From the NCBI GenBank assembly GCA_004352715.1, contig SCFE01000036.1, positions 782,358 to 846,357 of the forward strand: a DNA stretch of 64,000 bases, given 5' to 3'. Positions 45,631 through 58,500 of this stretch are shown here, piece after piece. Position numbers and translations under genes: made by a program. The DNA comes from Hofstenia miamia. Its lineage: Eukaryota; Xenacoelomorpha; Acoela. Each line of letters opens with the position of its first letter. Positions within the stretch are counted from its first letter, which is position 1. The notes beneath the pieces are model-generated. The model was not told where the DNA came from, ran no database searches, and saw only the letters and a program-made list of their open reading frames with translations.

Positions 45631-45789
45631 TTATACGCTAAATCTGAATACAGTCTGTGCATTGCCACCTGGATGTATTGGTGGTTTATCCTTACCACGT
45701 CGAATTTTAAGTCCGATAAGCATTTTGTATTTTTCCCCTGTAGATTTCTCTGCATAACGTTTAGGGAGGAAGAAGCATTTACCATTTTC
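45631..45789 (-). CDS. C-terminal end of an unidentified protein, cut by gap
   Basis: From the gap edge, the minus strand is open for 52 codons to TAA 45,631: ENGKCFFLPKRYAEKSTGEK, then KMLIGLKIRRGKDKPPIHPG and NAQTVFRFSV. The composition is convincingly coding, without stops and with conserved-looking Gly/Pro/aromatic residues. I do not recognise it; the FLPKRYAEKL-like block reminds me of small proteins found near invertebrate mobile elements, but this is not evidence. The rest lies in the 718-N gap. Confidence 0.4.
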   Translation of the reverse strand, partial: ENGKCFFLPKRYAEKSTGEKYKMLIGLKIRRGKDKPPIHPGGNAQTVFRFSV

Positions 45790-46507
45790 NNNNNNNNNNN
45801 NNNNNNNNNNNNNNNNNNNNNNNNNNNNNNNNNNNNNNNNNNNNNNNNNNNNNNNNNNNNNNNNNNNNNNNNNNNNNNNNNNNNNNNNNNNNNNNNNNNN
45901 NNNNNNNNNNNNNNNNNNNNNNNNNNNNNNNNNNNNNNNNNNNNNNNNNNNNNNNNNNNNNNNNNNNNNNNNNNNNNNNNNNNNNNNNNNNNNNNNNNNN
46001 NNNNNNNNNNNNNNNNNNNNNNNNNNNNNNNNNNNNNNNNNNNNNNNNNNNNNNNNNNNNNNNNNNNNNNNNNNNNNNNNNNNNNNNNNNNNNNNNNNNN
46101 NNNNNNNNNNNNNNNNNNNNNNNNNNNNNNNNNNNNNNNNNNNNNNNNNNNNNNNNNNNNNNNNNNNNNNNNNNNNNNNNNNNNNNNNNNNNNNNNNNNN
46201 NNNNNNNNNNNNNNNNNNNNNNNNNNNNNNNNNNNNNNNNNNNNNNNNNNNNNNNNNNNNNNNNNNNNNNNNNNNNNNNNNNNNNNNNNNNNNNNNNNNN
46301 NNNNNNNNNNNNNNNNNNNNNNNNNNNNNNNNNNNNNNNNNNNNNNNNNNNNNNNNNNNNNNNNNNNNNNNNNNNNNNNNNNNNNNNNNNNNNNNNNNNN
46401 NNNNNNNNNNNNNNNNNNNNNNNNNNNNNNNNNNNNNNNNNNNNNNNNNNNNNNNNNNNNNNNNNNNNNNNNNNNNNNNNNNNNNNNNNNNNNNNNNNNN
46501 NNNNNNN
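45790..46507. other. assembly gap, 718 N
   Basis: Run of N; content unknown, but it must contain the upstream part of the minus-strand ORF ending at 45,631. Confidence 0.95.
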
Positions 46508-47900
46508 TCTTTCACCTGCTCTACATTAGGTATAGTTGTAGTTGTTGACTCGTAGCTGGCTTTAAGCTGTCTCTGCTTCCTTACATGTTTTCTGCTAGTC
46601 TGGTTGCTCTAGTTACTCATTGATTTTAAGTTTCGAGTTTGGATGTTGAACTGAGTTTTATTATGTTCTTTAACTGTCACAGTCGCAATGTAGCATCCAC
46701 TACCAAGCATTGAAATTGGTTAAATGATTCTTTAAATTATTATTCCCTGTTCTATGCAGGTAGGGATGTATGCATATTAGCTATTTGTTGTATACATTTC
46801 CATTAATCTTCATTTAACTGAAATAACTGAATACTGTTTAGGTACTTCGCCATCATAGCTCTTCTCTGTGATTGGTGTATATATGGCCTCTGGCCAACTC
46901 CGATCTCTGCATCACCTCAATCGCATTTCCATTGTTGAATTAGGTAGCTCCCAACCTCAGCTCAACAAAGTTCTTATGTGTTCCCTATCCTATCTTGGTG
47001 TAGTTCTCAATGCTAATTGTAACTGACTTAAACTCAATTTGTATTGTGTATTTATGTCACTTCGCAACCTTGCAATGTCACTAGCTGCTTGATAATTATT
47101 ACTTTAGCCATTACTGAAAACTATTGGCTTTAGATAAGTTAATTAAAATAAGTAACATAATAACTTGCAGCTTCCTACCTTACATTTAAATAACATAATA
47201 CATGCTTGGTCTATTTATCAGTCTATTATAGGTCACCCAAATCTATGAGATAAAATATGTATAACCTACAGTAGGCTATTCAGCCCTTTCTTGCCAATGT
47301 TAATTATTGATTACATGTAAATGATTGAATCAATAGCCAGCTAAACAGAGAAAAACTCCTATTTGTACACCTAAAATAAATGCAGGTTCATGGTTTGGAT
47401 CAAGGACCCTTGAGTCACTCCTGATAGGTGCCCAAACCACTACTACTGCATTTACCATTTAGCTTGACATTCTGTATAAATAAGCAAACCAATAATAAAA
47501 TCTAAAGATAAGATTTTCAAAGAATTTACTTCAACAACTTCCAAATTGATTTTCACTCTATTTATAGTTGAATTCAAAAAGTACCTGTCGTTTGAAATTC
47601 AAATTTGTTCGTCTGCCAAAATGGCTAAAAATAATGGAAGCAAATTCGCCCCCTTCATTTAGTCAAAATTCGACAACAAGTACTAATTTGCTATGTTATT
47701 ACTTGGTTGCATTTACAAAGATAATCTGATAATTAAACTTAAATTGTTTTTCTAATTAACAATCATAATTCAATCTTAGTTTTGACTAATCATCTGATCT
47801 CCTTTCTTTAATAGCAGCATTATGCCTTGGATTATGCTACACAATGGGTGACTCAGGAGACCATTCCTGACTCCCAGGTTCTTTGATGATAAAACCTTTG
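46508..47900. other. no supported gene
   Basis: Moderately AT-rich. Possibly body or flank of the inverted gypsy element, but I see no Pol motifs on the minus strand. A 47-codon forward ORF near 46,883 (MASGQLRSLHHLNRISIVEL) has no recognisable domain. Confidence 0.4.
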
Positions 47901-47954
47901 CCTTTGGCGACTAGGAGGATAACTGCTAGTACTGAGATTTAGTGTGCCCTTTCT

Positions 47955-49398
47955 GACCTCAATGGAAACAGCAAGTATGCTCAAGCTCTATTTTTACAGT
48001 AGAAGCAACAGTAATCAATGAGGCAGTAGGCTTCAGTGAGGAAGGACCAGCCTTCAGGTCTCTGGTGTCCTTGTCAATACAATTAGTATTGTGCAGCATG
48101 TAGATGATACTTATAGCTTTACAGATAATCACACTAAAATCGTCCTCAGGGTTGCACTTGAGCTTGTGGCAACTGTGGATGTTAGGTGGGAAGCCTTGCA
48201 AATATATGAAAAGAGGTCATGCTTCAAGTACTTGGGAGTGAGTTTGCTTAAACAAAACAGCCTTTCAACTTGAGTGATGTACATGCAAACGTCATCACCC
48301 TTTTTGAATGAGAGATCACAGAGTAAGGTTTTGTACTGATGCTTGATTTGGGAGGCCTTGTAATGGTCCTTGAAGTATCCTATGAGGAGTGAATAACTAG
48401 TTTTCATGTCCCTATCCAACATTATGTACTGATTGTATGCGTTACCTTGAAGGTAGGTGGGAAATTGAGCAAAAGCAGCATCTTGAGTGGCTTTGTACTG
48501 CTGCATGGTCAATTCAAAGAGAAAAATTCACTATTCAAAGGATTGAGAGATCTCATCAATCTTTCCAGTAAACTTGGGGAGGATTGAATGGCGATTAAAT
48601 AAATCAGCAGTATTGGCTCTAGCAATTGTCATAGGTAAGATAGATTGCATGAATCGAGGGCCACTCTTGAAAGCAGACGTGGAAAGGTCGCATGGCTGTG
48701 GTGGAGTCGCACCAGTAAGGGTAACACTGTTACTTGTAGGTGCCATGGGCAAAATGGTCACACTTGACAGAGATGAGATAGGAGCAGCAATCATTGTTAG
48801 CTTAGGAGGCTGAGTCAAGACTGACTGCGTGAAAGTGGGCTCTCCACTTGTAAAACAAGTAACAAGGGTTACGAATTGCAGTACAATTGGTGTGGAAGTA
48901 AAGACAATGGGGATGCTCAGAAGTGGGCAACAATCATTTCAGAAATTTGCTCTGAGAGGCATTCAGAGAAATTGTCCAATGCATCCTGTAGAACACTGTG
49001 AGTGATATACTCAGAAGAGCTTGACTGGGGAGGTAAACAAATGAGGCAGACTGCTCTGTCGCAGTAGAGAAGGGGGCAAAGGCATTGTTAAAGTCTGAAG
49101 TTGGATCTCCAGAGCATTAATTGAATCAATGAAACAATGTTCCCTCAGTTGGGCGTCTTGGACACACTCTTGCATTTTAGCTTGAAGTGAATCTAAGTGT
49201 TGCTCACAACCATGGCTGTGACTAGTTCCTTCAAAATTCTGAGGGTTCAGAGCTGGCAGCATCCACAGGGTTGAACAACAAAGGAGAAGCAATAGAATTA
49301 ATTTCAGCAGCGTGAGGAGCAATATTCAGGCTGCTAATGCTCACACTGGGGAAATCCTGAGTAGGAGTCCCATTACGAGAAAAAACACTAAATTCCAT
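47955..49398 (-). pseudogene. Gag of a second, related gypsy element
   Basis: On the minus strand, ATG 49,398 opens MEFSVFSRNGTPTQDFPSVS. Frameshifted pieces follow: a coiled coil (DSLQAKMQECVQDAQLREHC), the capsid region (ILPKFTGKIDEISQSFE; AYNQYIMLDRDMKTSYSLLI; HQYKTLLCDLSFKKGDDV; RLFCLSKLTPKYLKHDLFSY) and a zinc knuckle, CCFH-TGA-GQKGHTKSQY, where the second Cys is a TGA and the last Cys is Tyr. It clearly shares ancestry with the Gag at 38.2-39.9 kb but is diverged. No Pol follows, so the element is truncated at about 47.9 kb. Confidence 0.8.
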
Positions 49399-49713
49399 TT
49401 AGCAAAAGAAACAACAAGAAAAGTAGAAAGAAAATTCAGGAAACAATTCCAGTAACAGCACAGTGTGGGGTATGGTATTAAATCCAAATTCTAAAAGAAT
49501 GAGACTACAACAAAATAACAACCAAAACAAATAAGAATAAGCACAGAACCGCAGTAAAGATAACATAAGAGGCAGAGTTATACATCGATTGTTAGTGAAG
49601 TTGATTCACGGGCAGGGGAAACAACTATCCTATCTGGCTCACACCAAAAGGAAAGAACAAAACCAGGTATGATATAGAAACAGTAACAGCTCAGCACTCT
49701 GTCACAATCACCA

Positions 49714-50124
49714 GGTAGTTGGGTAACTCAAGAGTTTATGCCAAATGTTGCAAAGTCTACCATAGCAAAGAGCAACCTGCATTCCAACAGAACAGTTACA
49801 TTAGTGGTTCACTGATTTTCCTAACAAAGAAATTCCATTCCAAAAGAACTCCAGCAATGAACAACTCACATGGCATCATCCCAAAGCCATTTCCTTGAAG
49901 CCATCCTTACTTGCCAAGGTGCTAGTTGTGTGTCTCAAGTATTAAGTTCTAGCTCAATAAACAATTTATCTCAGAGTACCCTTATCTCAGCTCATGTAAA
50001 TAAATAATAAATAACAGGCACATAATTGCTGTGCAATCACATTGGCAAGCAGCATAGTACATTTGCAAGGTGTTAAGTTAAGTGCATGTATGAACAGATA
50101 AAATAAATGATGTTATTCCCTACA
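49714..50124 (-). repeat. LTR of the second gypsy element
   Basis: On the minus strand the segment begins TGTAGGGAATAAC (50,124) and ends CCCAACTACC, directly followed by the primer-binding site tggtgattgtgacagag (49,713 downward). About 411 bp. It is different in sequence from the LTR at 37,315, so the two elements belong to related but distinct families. Boundaries are moderately certain. Confidence 0.55.
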
Positions 50125-50715
50125 CATAACCATAACCTAAAGCGGCCACAATTCTGGCTGTCACTGTTAAGGAGCTATTTTTCCCCCTAGACCTGGTGCA
50201 GTTTCCTCCAAATTGTTGCTGGATCTTACACAATAATTATCATTAACAAATTTTTTATCAACAAAATCTAAAGGGGGTTAGTAAATAAAGAAATGCAAAG
50301 ATCAAATGCAATAGAATGAATCTGAATTTATTGTGCACTTCACTACATTGATTCAGCTATTTATTACAAAATCTGCAACTTATTACCTGACTTGTTTACA
50401 ATTTCAAAACACAGTTTCCCTTGCAAAGTTAAATGAGCAATCACACGTAATTTAAATTGAGGGGATAAAACTAACACTATTGAATTAACTACACTTGAAA
50501 TTCCAAAATTGATTAAAAGAAATTGATACAAATAAGTTAGCAGTGAATCAAAAAGAATCAAAATGTCAAAAGACATAACACTATTCCAGAGTGCCAAAAA
50601 TAATAAAAATAAGGCCCCAATTGACTCTACAATATATATATATATCAACAAACTAAATAATTTTTCTTTCATACAAATGCCAAAATACACAAAAACAACT
50701 TTGCAAGAAGGAACA
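50125..50715. other. no recognisable gene
   Basis: AT-rich, with a short (ta)n at about 50,631-50,645. Confidence 0.5.
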
Positions 50716-50719
50716 AGTC

Positions 50720-51510
50720 ATTGAGGCAGGTTTAATAATGAGGATTTTATAAGTGTGGCAGCCAATAATGGGGTTTCAAGATAAACACCATATTGTCACA
50801 CGTCCTCTTGCAAAGCTGATTATGAAAAGTGAAGCGGCAACAAGCAAAAAATTTTCACTAAAGTGATGCAGTTTTTGTTTGTAACTATGCTTGAGAGCAA
50901 CCCTCAAGCAACATTAAAGGAGTTACAAGCTATGATTCAGAATAAATTTGACATAAGAGTTTCTCAACAAATAATCAGCAGAAATTTGGATGGCCTTTGA
51001 TACTCTTTGATGAAAATACACATTGAACCTAAAAATATTAACTCCAATGTCAATAAAAGAGAGAGGAGGGCTTTCATGGTTGGAATAGCAGAAAATAATA
51101 ACTATTATTTTGTCAGCAAGATGTTTGATTGAGCACATAATAGAGCAAAGACAAAAACAGCAGCATATTTATTTGGTGATAGACAATGCTCCAGCTCATT
51201 CAAGGGCTGATTTAGTGGTAAAAGAATATAGGGACCAGGCTATAAGCTTACTGCCCATATAGCCCTCAACTAAATATGATTGTAAACAGTTGGTCATTTT
51301 TTAAGAGCAAAGTAAAAAAAGCCCCCACAAAGGTACAACAAAATAACAAATCCAAATGCACATCATGTTTAAGAAATTACAATGGAGTATTGGACACAGA
51401 TTTTGGAAGAAGTAGCAGATGGTACTCCACAAGTTATAACACCTGCTTCTTGTATGGCTGCATACAACAACATGTATCAACATCTAGAAGCCACACAATA
51501 AATAGATGAC
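50720..51510 (+). pseudogene. Tc1/IS630-type transposase remnant
   Basis: Fragments in three forward frames give the order of a DDE_3 transposase: NNEDFISVAANNGVSR (HTH), MLESNPQATLKELQAMIQ and ISRNLDGL (linker), KNINSNVNKRERRAFM, YLVIDNAPAHSRADLVVKEY (second catalytic Asp in DNAPAH) and CPYSPQLNMIVNSWSFFKSK ('YSP.LN.IE..WS..K', with Val at the usual acidic position). Multiple stops and frameshifts; no inverted repeats seen. The family resembles Tc1-IS630 transposases with the DNAPxH signature found in many invertebrates and protists. Confidence 0.7.
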
Positions 51511-51695
51511 ATGACAGTTGGTTGAAATTGTTGCTTGTTATTTTGTTTCAATGTATGTTAAATGTGTGTCTTCTTGTTTTTGTTGAAACTTTGCAAAATT
51601 TAAGAAACCCTGCCAATTTAGCAGAAAAGATAAATCTTTTGTTTTAATACCCCTAAAACAATAAGGATTAGTAATTGAATTTATGATTTACAATT

Positions 51696-51829
51696 GTGAC
51701 AAATTAAAAGTTAGTTGTACCAATTTAAAAGTTAGTTGTGCCAATTTAAATGTTAGTTGTAACAAATTAAATGTTAGTTGTGACATTTAATATTAGTTGT
51801 GACAATTTAAATGTTAGTTGTGCCAATTT
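51696..51829. repeat. ~22-bp tandem repeat
   Basis: About six imperfect copies of aatttaaatgttagttgtgcc with variation at the last bases (tacc, tgcc, aaca, gaca). Confidence 0.9.
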
Positions 51830-51879
51830 ACATGGAAAAAGGTGTAGAAAACACAAGAAAAATTGGATTTCTTTATCAC

Positions 51880-52700
51880 AGGGTCACTCATCAATCTAGT
51901 CTTTTATGTATAGCATCAGGCATGCCAAGGACTGTCTTCTGCAGAACAGTAAGTTTCTGGAAAGTAGTGGAAAAGCTGGAATTGGAATACTTGTGAATAT
52001 TTCAGGACATGAAGAGCACAGATTGACAAAATTATGTTTGAAAAATAACATATTCTCTGGATGAGCCATGGCCCAAAATTCATAAAGGACTGAAATTTCT
52101 GCTTGCAATTCATCAGTCATTGGCTAGGCCAGGTATAAAGAAGCAATTAGTCAAAATTGTGCTGGGTATCACAGATTTCCCAAAGAAAAATGGAAGGAGT
52201 TTTGCCAAAACTTGTGAAGCTACTGATTTCAGAACATTTTTCTTTCAGCTGAGTATATTTTTCAAGAGCATCAAAACAAAGTCAAGTCTTGCTTCAGTAG
52301 TCAGCAGGAAATGGAAGTGAAAAAATTTCCAAAATTCTTTCCAATTTTGTGGTCTGAAAGCATTGATATATTTGGGATTTTGCATGAAAATTAACCCTGA
52401 AGGAACAATTAACAGTGAAAAATATTTCAAAATTGTGTTATCATTTGTTCCATATTTAAATGCTTTATATAGCTATTCACTGGATAGTGGAGCAAGATGC
52501 TGCAATCCCTTTCAGCTTCTGTGAGATGAAAAATTAAAAAATTTCAAAAGAATATTCAAATTCTGCAGTAGCCATAAAATTTTTCAGATATCAATCTATG
52601 GAAGATGTGTGGATTATCCTCAAGAACTTTTGGAAAAGAAATATCCTCCTTCAAAGGCAAAATTGGTTGAAAAATTTAAAATCACATTAAATTTCACATA
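51880..52700 (+). pseudogene. possible second Tc1/mariner transposase remnant
   Basis: Scattered forward-strand pieces such as INPEGTINSEKYFKIVLSF and YSYSLDSGARCCNPFQLL could be decayed forms of the 'G.INSEKYI.IL' and 'QDGA.CHTS' blocks, and LEKKYPPSKAKLVEKFK of the C-terminal region. Many stops. The match is weak. Confidence 0.3.
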
Positions 52701-53560
52701 ACACACATAGTGATTTGAAAAATTATATAAATAATAAGTATTTGTTTACTGTATTTCAAGATGTTGTCTATTTGAATAATAAATGCTTTAAAAAAAACTG
52801 CTCACAAATTTGACTTTTTGAAAGCTTCATCAAAGTGTGTGTGGCCAAGGCCTACTTTAATCATGGCCTGGCGATTTGCATTACAAAAAAAAACAAGTAG
52901 CAATAAATATTCTTGCAAGTGCAGAACAGGTGCAGAATTTTGTACAAATATGCAAAACAAAGAATACTAAAAAATCCCTTTAAATTTTTGGAGCCACAAC
53001 CATTGTATTTGCTTCTCAACAAAAAAAGGGCTCATCAAACAATTAATGGGTTTCATAAGCAAAGAAGTAAATTAAATTTCTAGAAATGTTTCATCTCAAA
53101 GAAGAATGATAAGTTCTACATTCCTGCTTGTGCAGATCTATATTCACTGATTTTTATTCTGTAAAACCAAGGAATTTGATATGAAGAAAAACGATTGTTT
53201 ATTGTTATGGCCTCATTATATTTGAATGTGTTTTTTGCAATTTTCAAGAAATATAAGCTCTTCAAAAACTACATAGATGTTTAAAATAGCTTATTCTTTG
53301 ATTTACTTACTCAAAATGATTTGTTTGCTTCAAATATGGTTCATGGCAAAGTGAGTTTGTGGCCTCATTCTTGTTAATTTTACTGCAAATCACCAGGCTG
53401 TGACTACAGTAGGCCTTGTTGTGGCTTAAACTAAAAAAGCAATGTACTCTCCTTTGCTGCTATAAATTTAAGTAGGGTATCAATGCAGAAGAATAGAATA
53501 AATTAGGACAAATGTGCTAAAAATATATCATTGAATCTCATTAGAGAATTATACAGAATA
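52701..53560. other. no recognisable gene
   Basis: AT-rich; upstream exons of the gene beginning at 53,571 may lie here but none was identified. Confidence 0.45.
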
Positions 53561-53570
53561 TATATATCAG

Positions 53571-55785
53571 TATTTGCATCATAATACATTTTTTAAAATT
53601 TGGAATGCATGCTTCTTAAAAAGTAGTTCATTATTAAAAGGAACACCATTGCTTAACTCTGGTAACATTGACAGATTTAAATCTAATGCCTTGGTTACAT
53701 CCATAATTCAGATGATTTTCATTTTTAATGTTTTAATGATAAACACTATTCCCTGGTCTTTGAAGCAATGCAAAAATTTTTCATGCTATCAAATTGTTTC
53801 GCCAAATATTCAATACTACTTTGCATTGTGTGAGGAATAAACTTGAGGAGTGGACATTTTAATTGCTGATATTATTATCTTTTTAGGTATTGAATTTACA
53901 GTCTATGCCTTGGCTAATGTGAGAACTGGTTTTAACATTACAGCATATGATGATTATTCATCCTATTCTCTATATGTTCCACAGCCAAACTCTGAAATTT
54001 TCTTTGATGAAAATGTGAGTGGTTGTATTTTTTATACATTTTGCTCTAATGCTATTTTAAGATTTATTTTATTGAATACTGCATCATTTCAGATAAAACT
54101 AACATAGTGTATATCTGTTTAAGTATATTATCAAATTTTAATACTATTTTTGAATTTTAAATAAAATTTATTAATGGGGCATAAATAACTTTGAATTCAA
54201 AAAAAAATTACTTTGTAAAATATATTCATAAACAAATTGGCTTGATTTACATCAAATATTCAGTAGATATATAACAATGAAAATAATGAATTTAATTGTT
54301 ATTTGTAGCAGTTAAATACATTCTATCAATAAATCAACTTGTATTTAGAAATAGCAATAACATAAACACTACACAGATTCTTAATTATACAATTTTTTAA
54401 GCAATAGTCTTTTGCAGAGAGTAAATGTTTACAAGGTGTTTGATTTCATCATTTGTTGAAGGTATATCTCACAATTTCAGAAAGCACAGCATTTCTGGGC
54501 TTTTTCTCTTTGTTTAGGTTCTATGTGGAATCTAATTAGTCTTAATAAATCAAAGTTATTCAATTGATATTGATGTTAATACAGCTCCTATAGCAATATA
54601 CAGCCTGTATATGAATTAAAATTCAACACAAGCAAATCAAATTAGAGGAAATGTTGATTCTTCTTAGATACTTTGAGTCTTAGATACATTTTTATAACAT
54701 TGATCTGGACAACATAGCTCCAATGATTTAATTAAGAATCAATTTTGAACTATCATTTGTACTCAATACCATTGAATTTTTGTTCAGACAATTTATTAAA
54801 AAAAAGTTGAACATGCATTTATTGTAAGATTAGACAAGTTAAATCTCACTACATACACAAGCTTACATTGTAAAATCTGGCTAAACCAAGGGTATGAGAT
54901 TGCCACAGAAATAGACAAATGTGTAAGTGAAGGAATTGTTAAAATTTGCCTGAAAGAATGTCAACCTAGATATTTGTAAACATCAAGTTAATATCAAATT
55001 AAAAAAAGCTAATAATTTCACAAACATCTTTTTGCCTCAAAGCTGGAGTAAGCAGCTATTATGAAAATGCTAGGGAAAATTTCAGAATTTGCAAACATTT
55101 CAAATACTAAGAATGAATAAATTAAGTATTTCTTTTCTGCAACTGAGATTTTAGATGTAGGTTGTAATGATATGGTGCTTAATTTTGAAATTGCTCATCT
55201 GAAAATTTGTTTTGATTATAACAATGTTGAATAATATGCTTAGTATTGTCTGACATTATTCACTTATGAAATTGATTAATTATAGCAGACTTAAGAAAAA
55301 CATTTTAGTTGTCACCTCTTCAAAAGGCACATGCACAAACAACTTTACTTGTGACATTTTTAGAGGTTTTTGCAAATATTTAAGCTAATTTAAACTAATG
55401 TTTAATCATTTTTAGAAACCCTAGATTATGATGAGGACAATAGTATGCAAGTGAATATATTTGTAGTAAAGATATTTGAAACTAGGCAATTAGCAGATAC
55501 ATTTCCACTAAATTTACAATTATTTTATTTTATAAGACTTACTATTATTAAAAAGTATACCATAGTTCATAACTTACTTCATTTAATTTATTCATTATCT
55601 TACATTTAGGTTTGTGGTGATCTTCATGTAACAATTTTGCCAACAGTGAAAACTATAATTAGGCAGTCCTATCAAATTGTAAGAATTCAAATAGATAATA
55701 TGTTTCAATTTGGGCATAAAATCTATAAGTGTGAAATCATTTGGAATGTCAAAAGATCAATCTATGTAGAGTTTTCATTTGTCAG
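53571..55785 (+). CDS. unidentified spliced gene, three internal exons
   Basis: Exons 53,571-53,829, 53,887-54,014 and 55,610-55,785 join without a stop into about 187 residues. Splice sites: acceptor tatatatcag; donor gtgagg, 57-bp intron, acceptor ctttttag; donor gtgagt, 1.6-kb intron, acceptor tacatttag; final donor gtaaat. Phases agree (1, then 0, then 2 at the open end). Exon 1 contains NIDRFKSNALVTSIIQMIFI, a hydrophobic stretch, and PWSLKQCKNFSCYQIV. Exon 2 has ANVRTGFNITAYDDYSSYSL and PQPNSEIFF. Exon 3 has CGDLHVTILPTVKTII and FGHKIYKCEIIWNVKRSIYV. Cys, Asn-x-Ser/Thr sites and beta-type alternation suggest an extracellular region. I considered integrin alpha and CatSper-type proteins but cannot support either. 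The ends lie outside what I can see. Confidence 0.5.
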
Positions 55786-57700
55786 GTAAATTTTTACTAA
55801 ATGTGGAAGAAAATTTTATATAAAAAACATTATTGATTACTAATTATACAATAAAGCAGTTCAAGTATATCTCAATACATATTTTTTAATGAATGCAATA
55901 AAAGTCTTTTTGATATCTGTATTTTGATATATTTTTCAAACATGGAGGGGTACAAAACAAAAATTGTTTATGCCATTCCTACAATTTGAAGATGGACTAA
56001 AAGGATTGGTAGAAGTAACAATTATGTCAGATTTGCCCAGCTTTTGTGATATTGTTATTAAAGATTTGTTGATTGTTAGTTGATAAAAACTTAATGAAAA
56101 GTAACCATTTAATTGCAAAATAGTATAAATTATCATGCACAAATTCTCATGTTTTAAAATTACAATAATTTACATAAATTCTGAGCATTCTATACAAAAA
56201 GTCTAAAGTGATTTCAAAACTGTAAATAAATTTTAAACATTAACAGGCAGAATTTTGAAATAAGTCTTTTTGAATCAAAAATTCTAAAAAAATTGATGCA
56301 TATGTTTCACTTTGAATATTTGAAAGCTAAATAAATATTCATTTATCACTATTAACAGAAAATAAACAGACTCCAAAAGTTAATGATATTTTAGTGTCAG
56401 TAAAGGAACAATCAAGGTTTCTATATTTAATTTTGTACTTATTAAACAAGTAAAGACAAATATTGGCATTGTGGGGTCTTAATTAAGCTAATGGGCTTCA
56501 ATTGTGGAATCCAAGGAAACCAGTAGAAACTAATATCAAAAGCTACCTTGATTACCCTGATTAAACTATATCATTAATAATAAATATATTTTTAATATAT
56601 ATTATCATTTTATGTTATGTAGGTATATATTTGATGTATTTGGATTTAAATTCAATTTTGAGATCAGTCATTAGAACAAGTGCAGTTATAAATTGTCTAA
56701 GTCATTTAAGTTTTATATTACTTAAATTAAGATTTTGAACTTTGTGAGGGAAATGAATTGTAAACAAGCACCAGTTAACAACCATGATGTTATGTATAAA
56801 TATGTAGTTTAACCTGTAAACTGTTCCAATTAGAATCAATTAATTTAGTTTCTTGATTTTTATCATTTGTTGTTTTAAGTATTTTTTCATTATGCTAAAA
56901 TTAGCTAGGCACCAATGTTAATTTGGGAATCATGACAAAATAAGTAGCAACTAATAGCTCTTTGTTTTGATCACTCCAAATGGTGGTCACATTGGGTTAG
57001 GTGTATGTAATTAATCACACAATTGTTAAATTATGCCTGTCATCTTGCACAAGTGCATGGCAATTACATACTTTTATCTAATATCTAATAATAGGTCAAA
57101 GGATAATAAAATTTATTGAGCTAGATAATATAAACTGAGACACACCATATATTTTTCGTAGGAATCATTTGGTTGAGTGATTGATCTTCTGTGTGGTGCT
57201 GTGTGGAATTGGTGAACTCAATTGTTCTTTGTTACCTAAAAAACTTAGTTGTTTAAATACTGATAATTTTGTTTCATTGGAATTGGAGATCAATTAGGTA
57301 TATATCAAACTTCTGATCACTATGGAGTACCCTTTCTTTCGAGTAAAAAATACTGGATTTACTGTTACTCCCAATCATATCTTGTGATTCTACAATATGA
57401 TGAAAAATAGGTTATTTACTAAAGTATTAATAATCAAAGCATAAACTGCCTTCAGAATGAGTAATTTAATACATGAGAAATTGAATTAAACTTTTTTGAT
57501 TTAAACTAGAATAATGGTCAATTAGAGAGAGACAAAGATAAAAATGCTGTGAATCATTGAATGTGTGGAAGATAAAAAATTGAATGTTGACTGCTAAGTT
57601 GCCATTGGAGAATTCATAAGTAGGAACAATCCTATTTAAAGTTTTCAAATTGTTTTCTTAAAAGATTTCAATTGCACAGCAATTGGTACATGTAAATTCC
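55786..57700. other. no supported exon
   Basis: AT-rich, presumably intron or 3' flank of the preceding gene. Confidence 0.45.
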
Positions 57701-57708
57701 CATCAAAG

Positions 57709-57788
57709 ATGGGATTTCTGTGAAACTGCTCAAATGTCTTAAGGATGCCTTGGCACCAGACTTTAAATCTTTAGTTTTGCCTTTAGAT
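57709..57788 (+). CDS. possible short exon
   Basis: Reads GISVKLLKCLKDALAPDFKS then LVLPLD and ends at a consensus donor gtatgt (57,789). The acceptor (catcaaag) is weak and the phase does not fit the exon ending at 55,785. Tentative. Confidence 0.2.
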
Positions 57789-58500
57789 GTATGTTAATTT
57801 TTCTTAACACATCAGAATTTTTAATTTTAAAACAATTAAATCTTTTTGTCACAAATTTTCACCATAATAGGGAAGACATTAATTCATAGATCTGGTCAAA
57901 TCCAGAATTTAAAAATTTACTAAGAGGCTTGGTAATTTGGGGTTAATTTTTTAAGCTAATCAAGTGTTAAGTCTTCAATAATAACTATAATATTGCATAT
58001 TGAGTATCCTAAGTACAGTTGCACACCAGTTACACTAGCATGATTTGGTGGTGGTTTGGAATCAAACCTTTCTCAGCAGCATCTGCACCACAGATAAAAA
58101 ACTAATGAAAAATTGAAAGATTGCATTATTCTACAAAATACTTAAAATGAAAATTCAAGAAAGAGCTGATATCTAATCATTGTTGCAGAAATGCTGACTT
58201 CAGGCAATTAGAAGCAATCTAGATGGAGACCATACTCTCTCACAAGGTGCAGCAGTCAAGGGAATGACAAAGAATTGTCATGCAGTGCCCATCAAAATTC
58301 ACACAGATTACCGCCAATCTGATTTGTCAATGTCCTTGTTGTTGCTGGCTGCTGTAGCACAGCATTACTCCTAAAAGATTTTGGTGGATAACTTAGCATG
58401 TAAGTTCAAAGCAGATTGTCTTCAAATTAACAGCTTAGTAATAAAACGTTGATATACAAACAATGTTTTTACTATTTAGCTTATCCAAATTTTCAGCTAG
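57789..58500. other. no recognisable gene
   Basis: AT-rich; short open stretches without motif. Confidence 0.4.

Noticed and set aside
53571-54014. Integrin alpha C-terminal region as identity of the 53.6-kb gene
   Set aside because: A few Cys and Asn-x-Ser/Thr features fit, but neither the GFFKR motif nor the transmembrane segment appears in the expected place.
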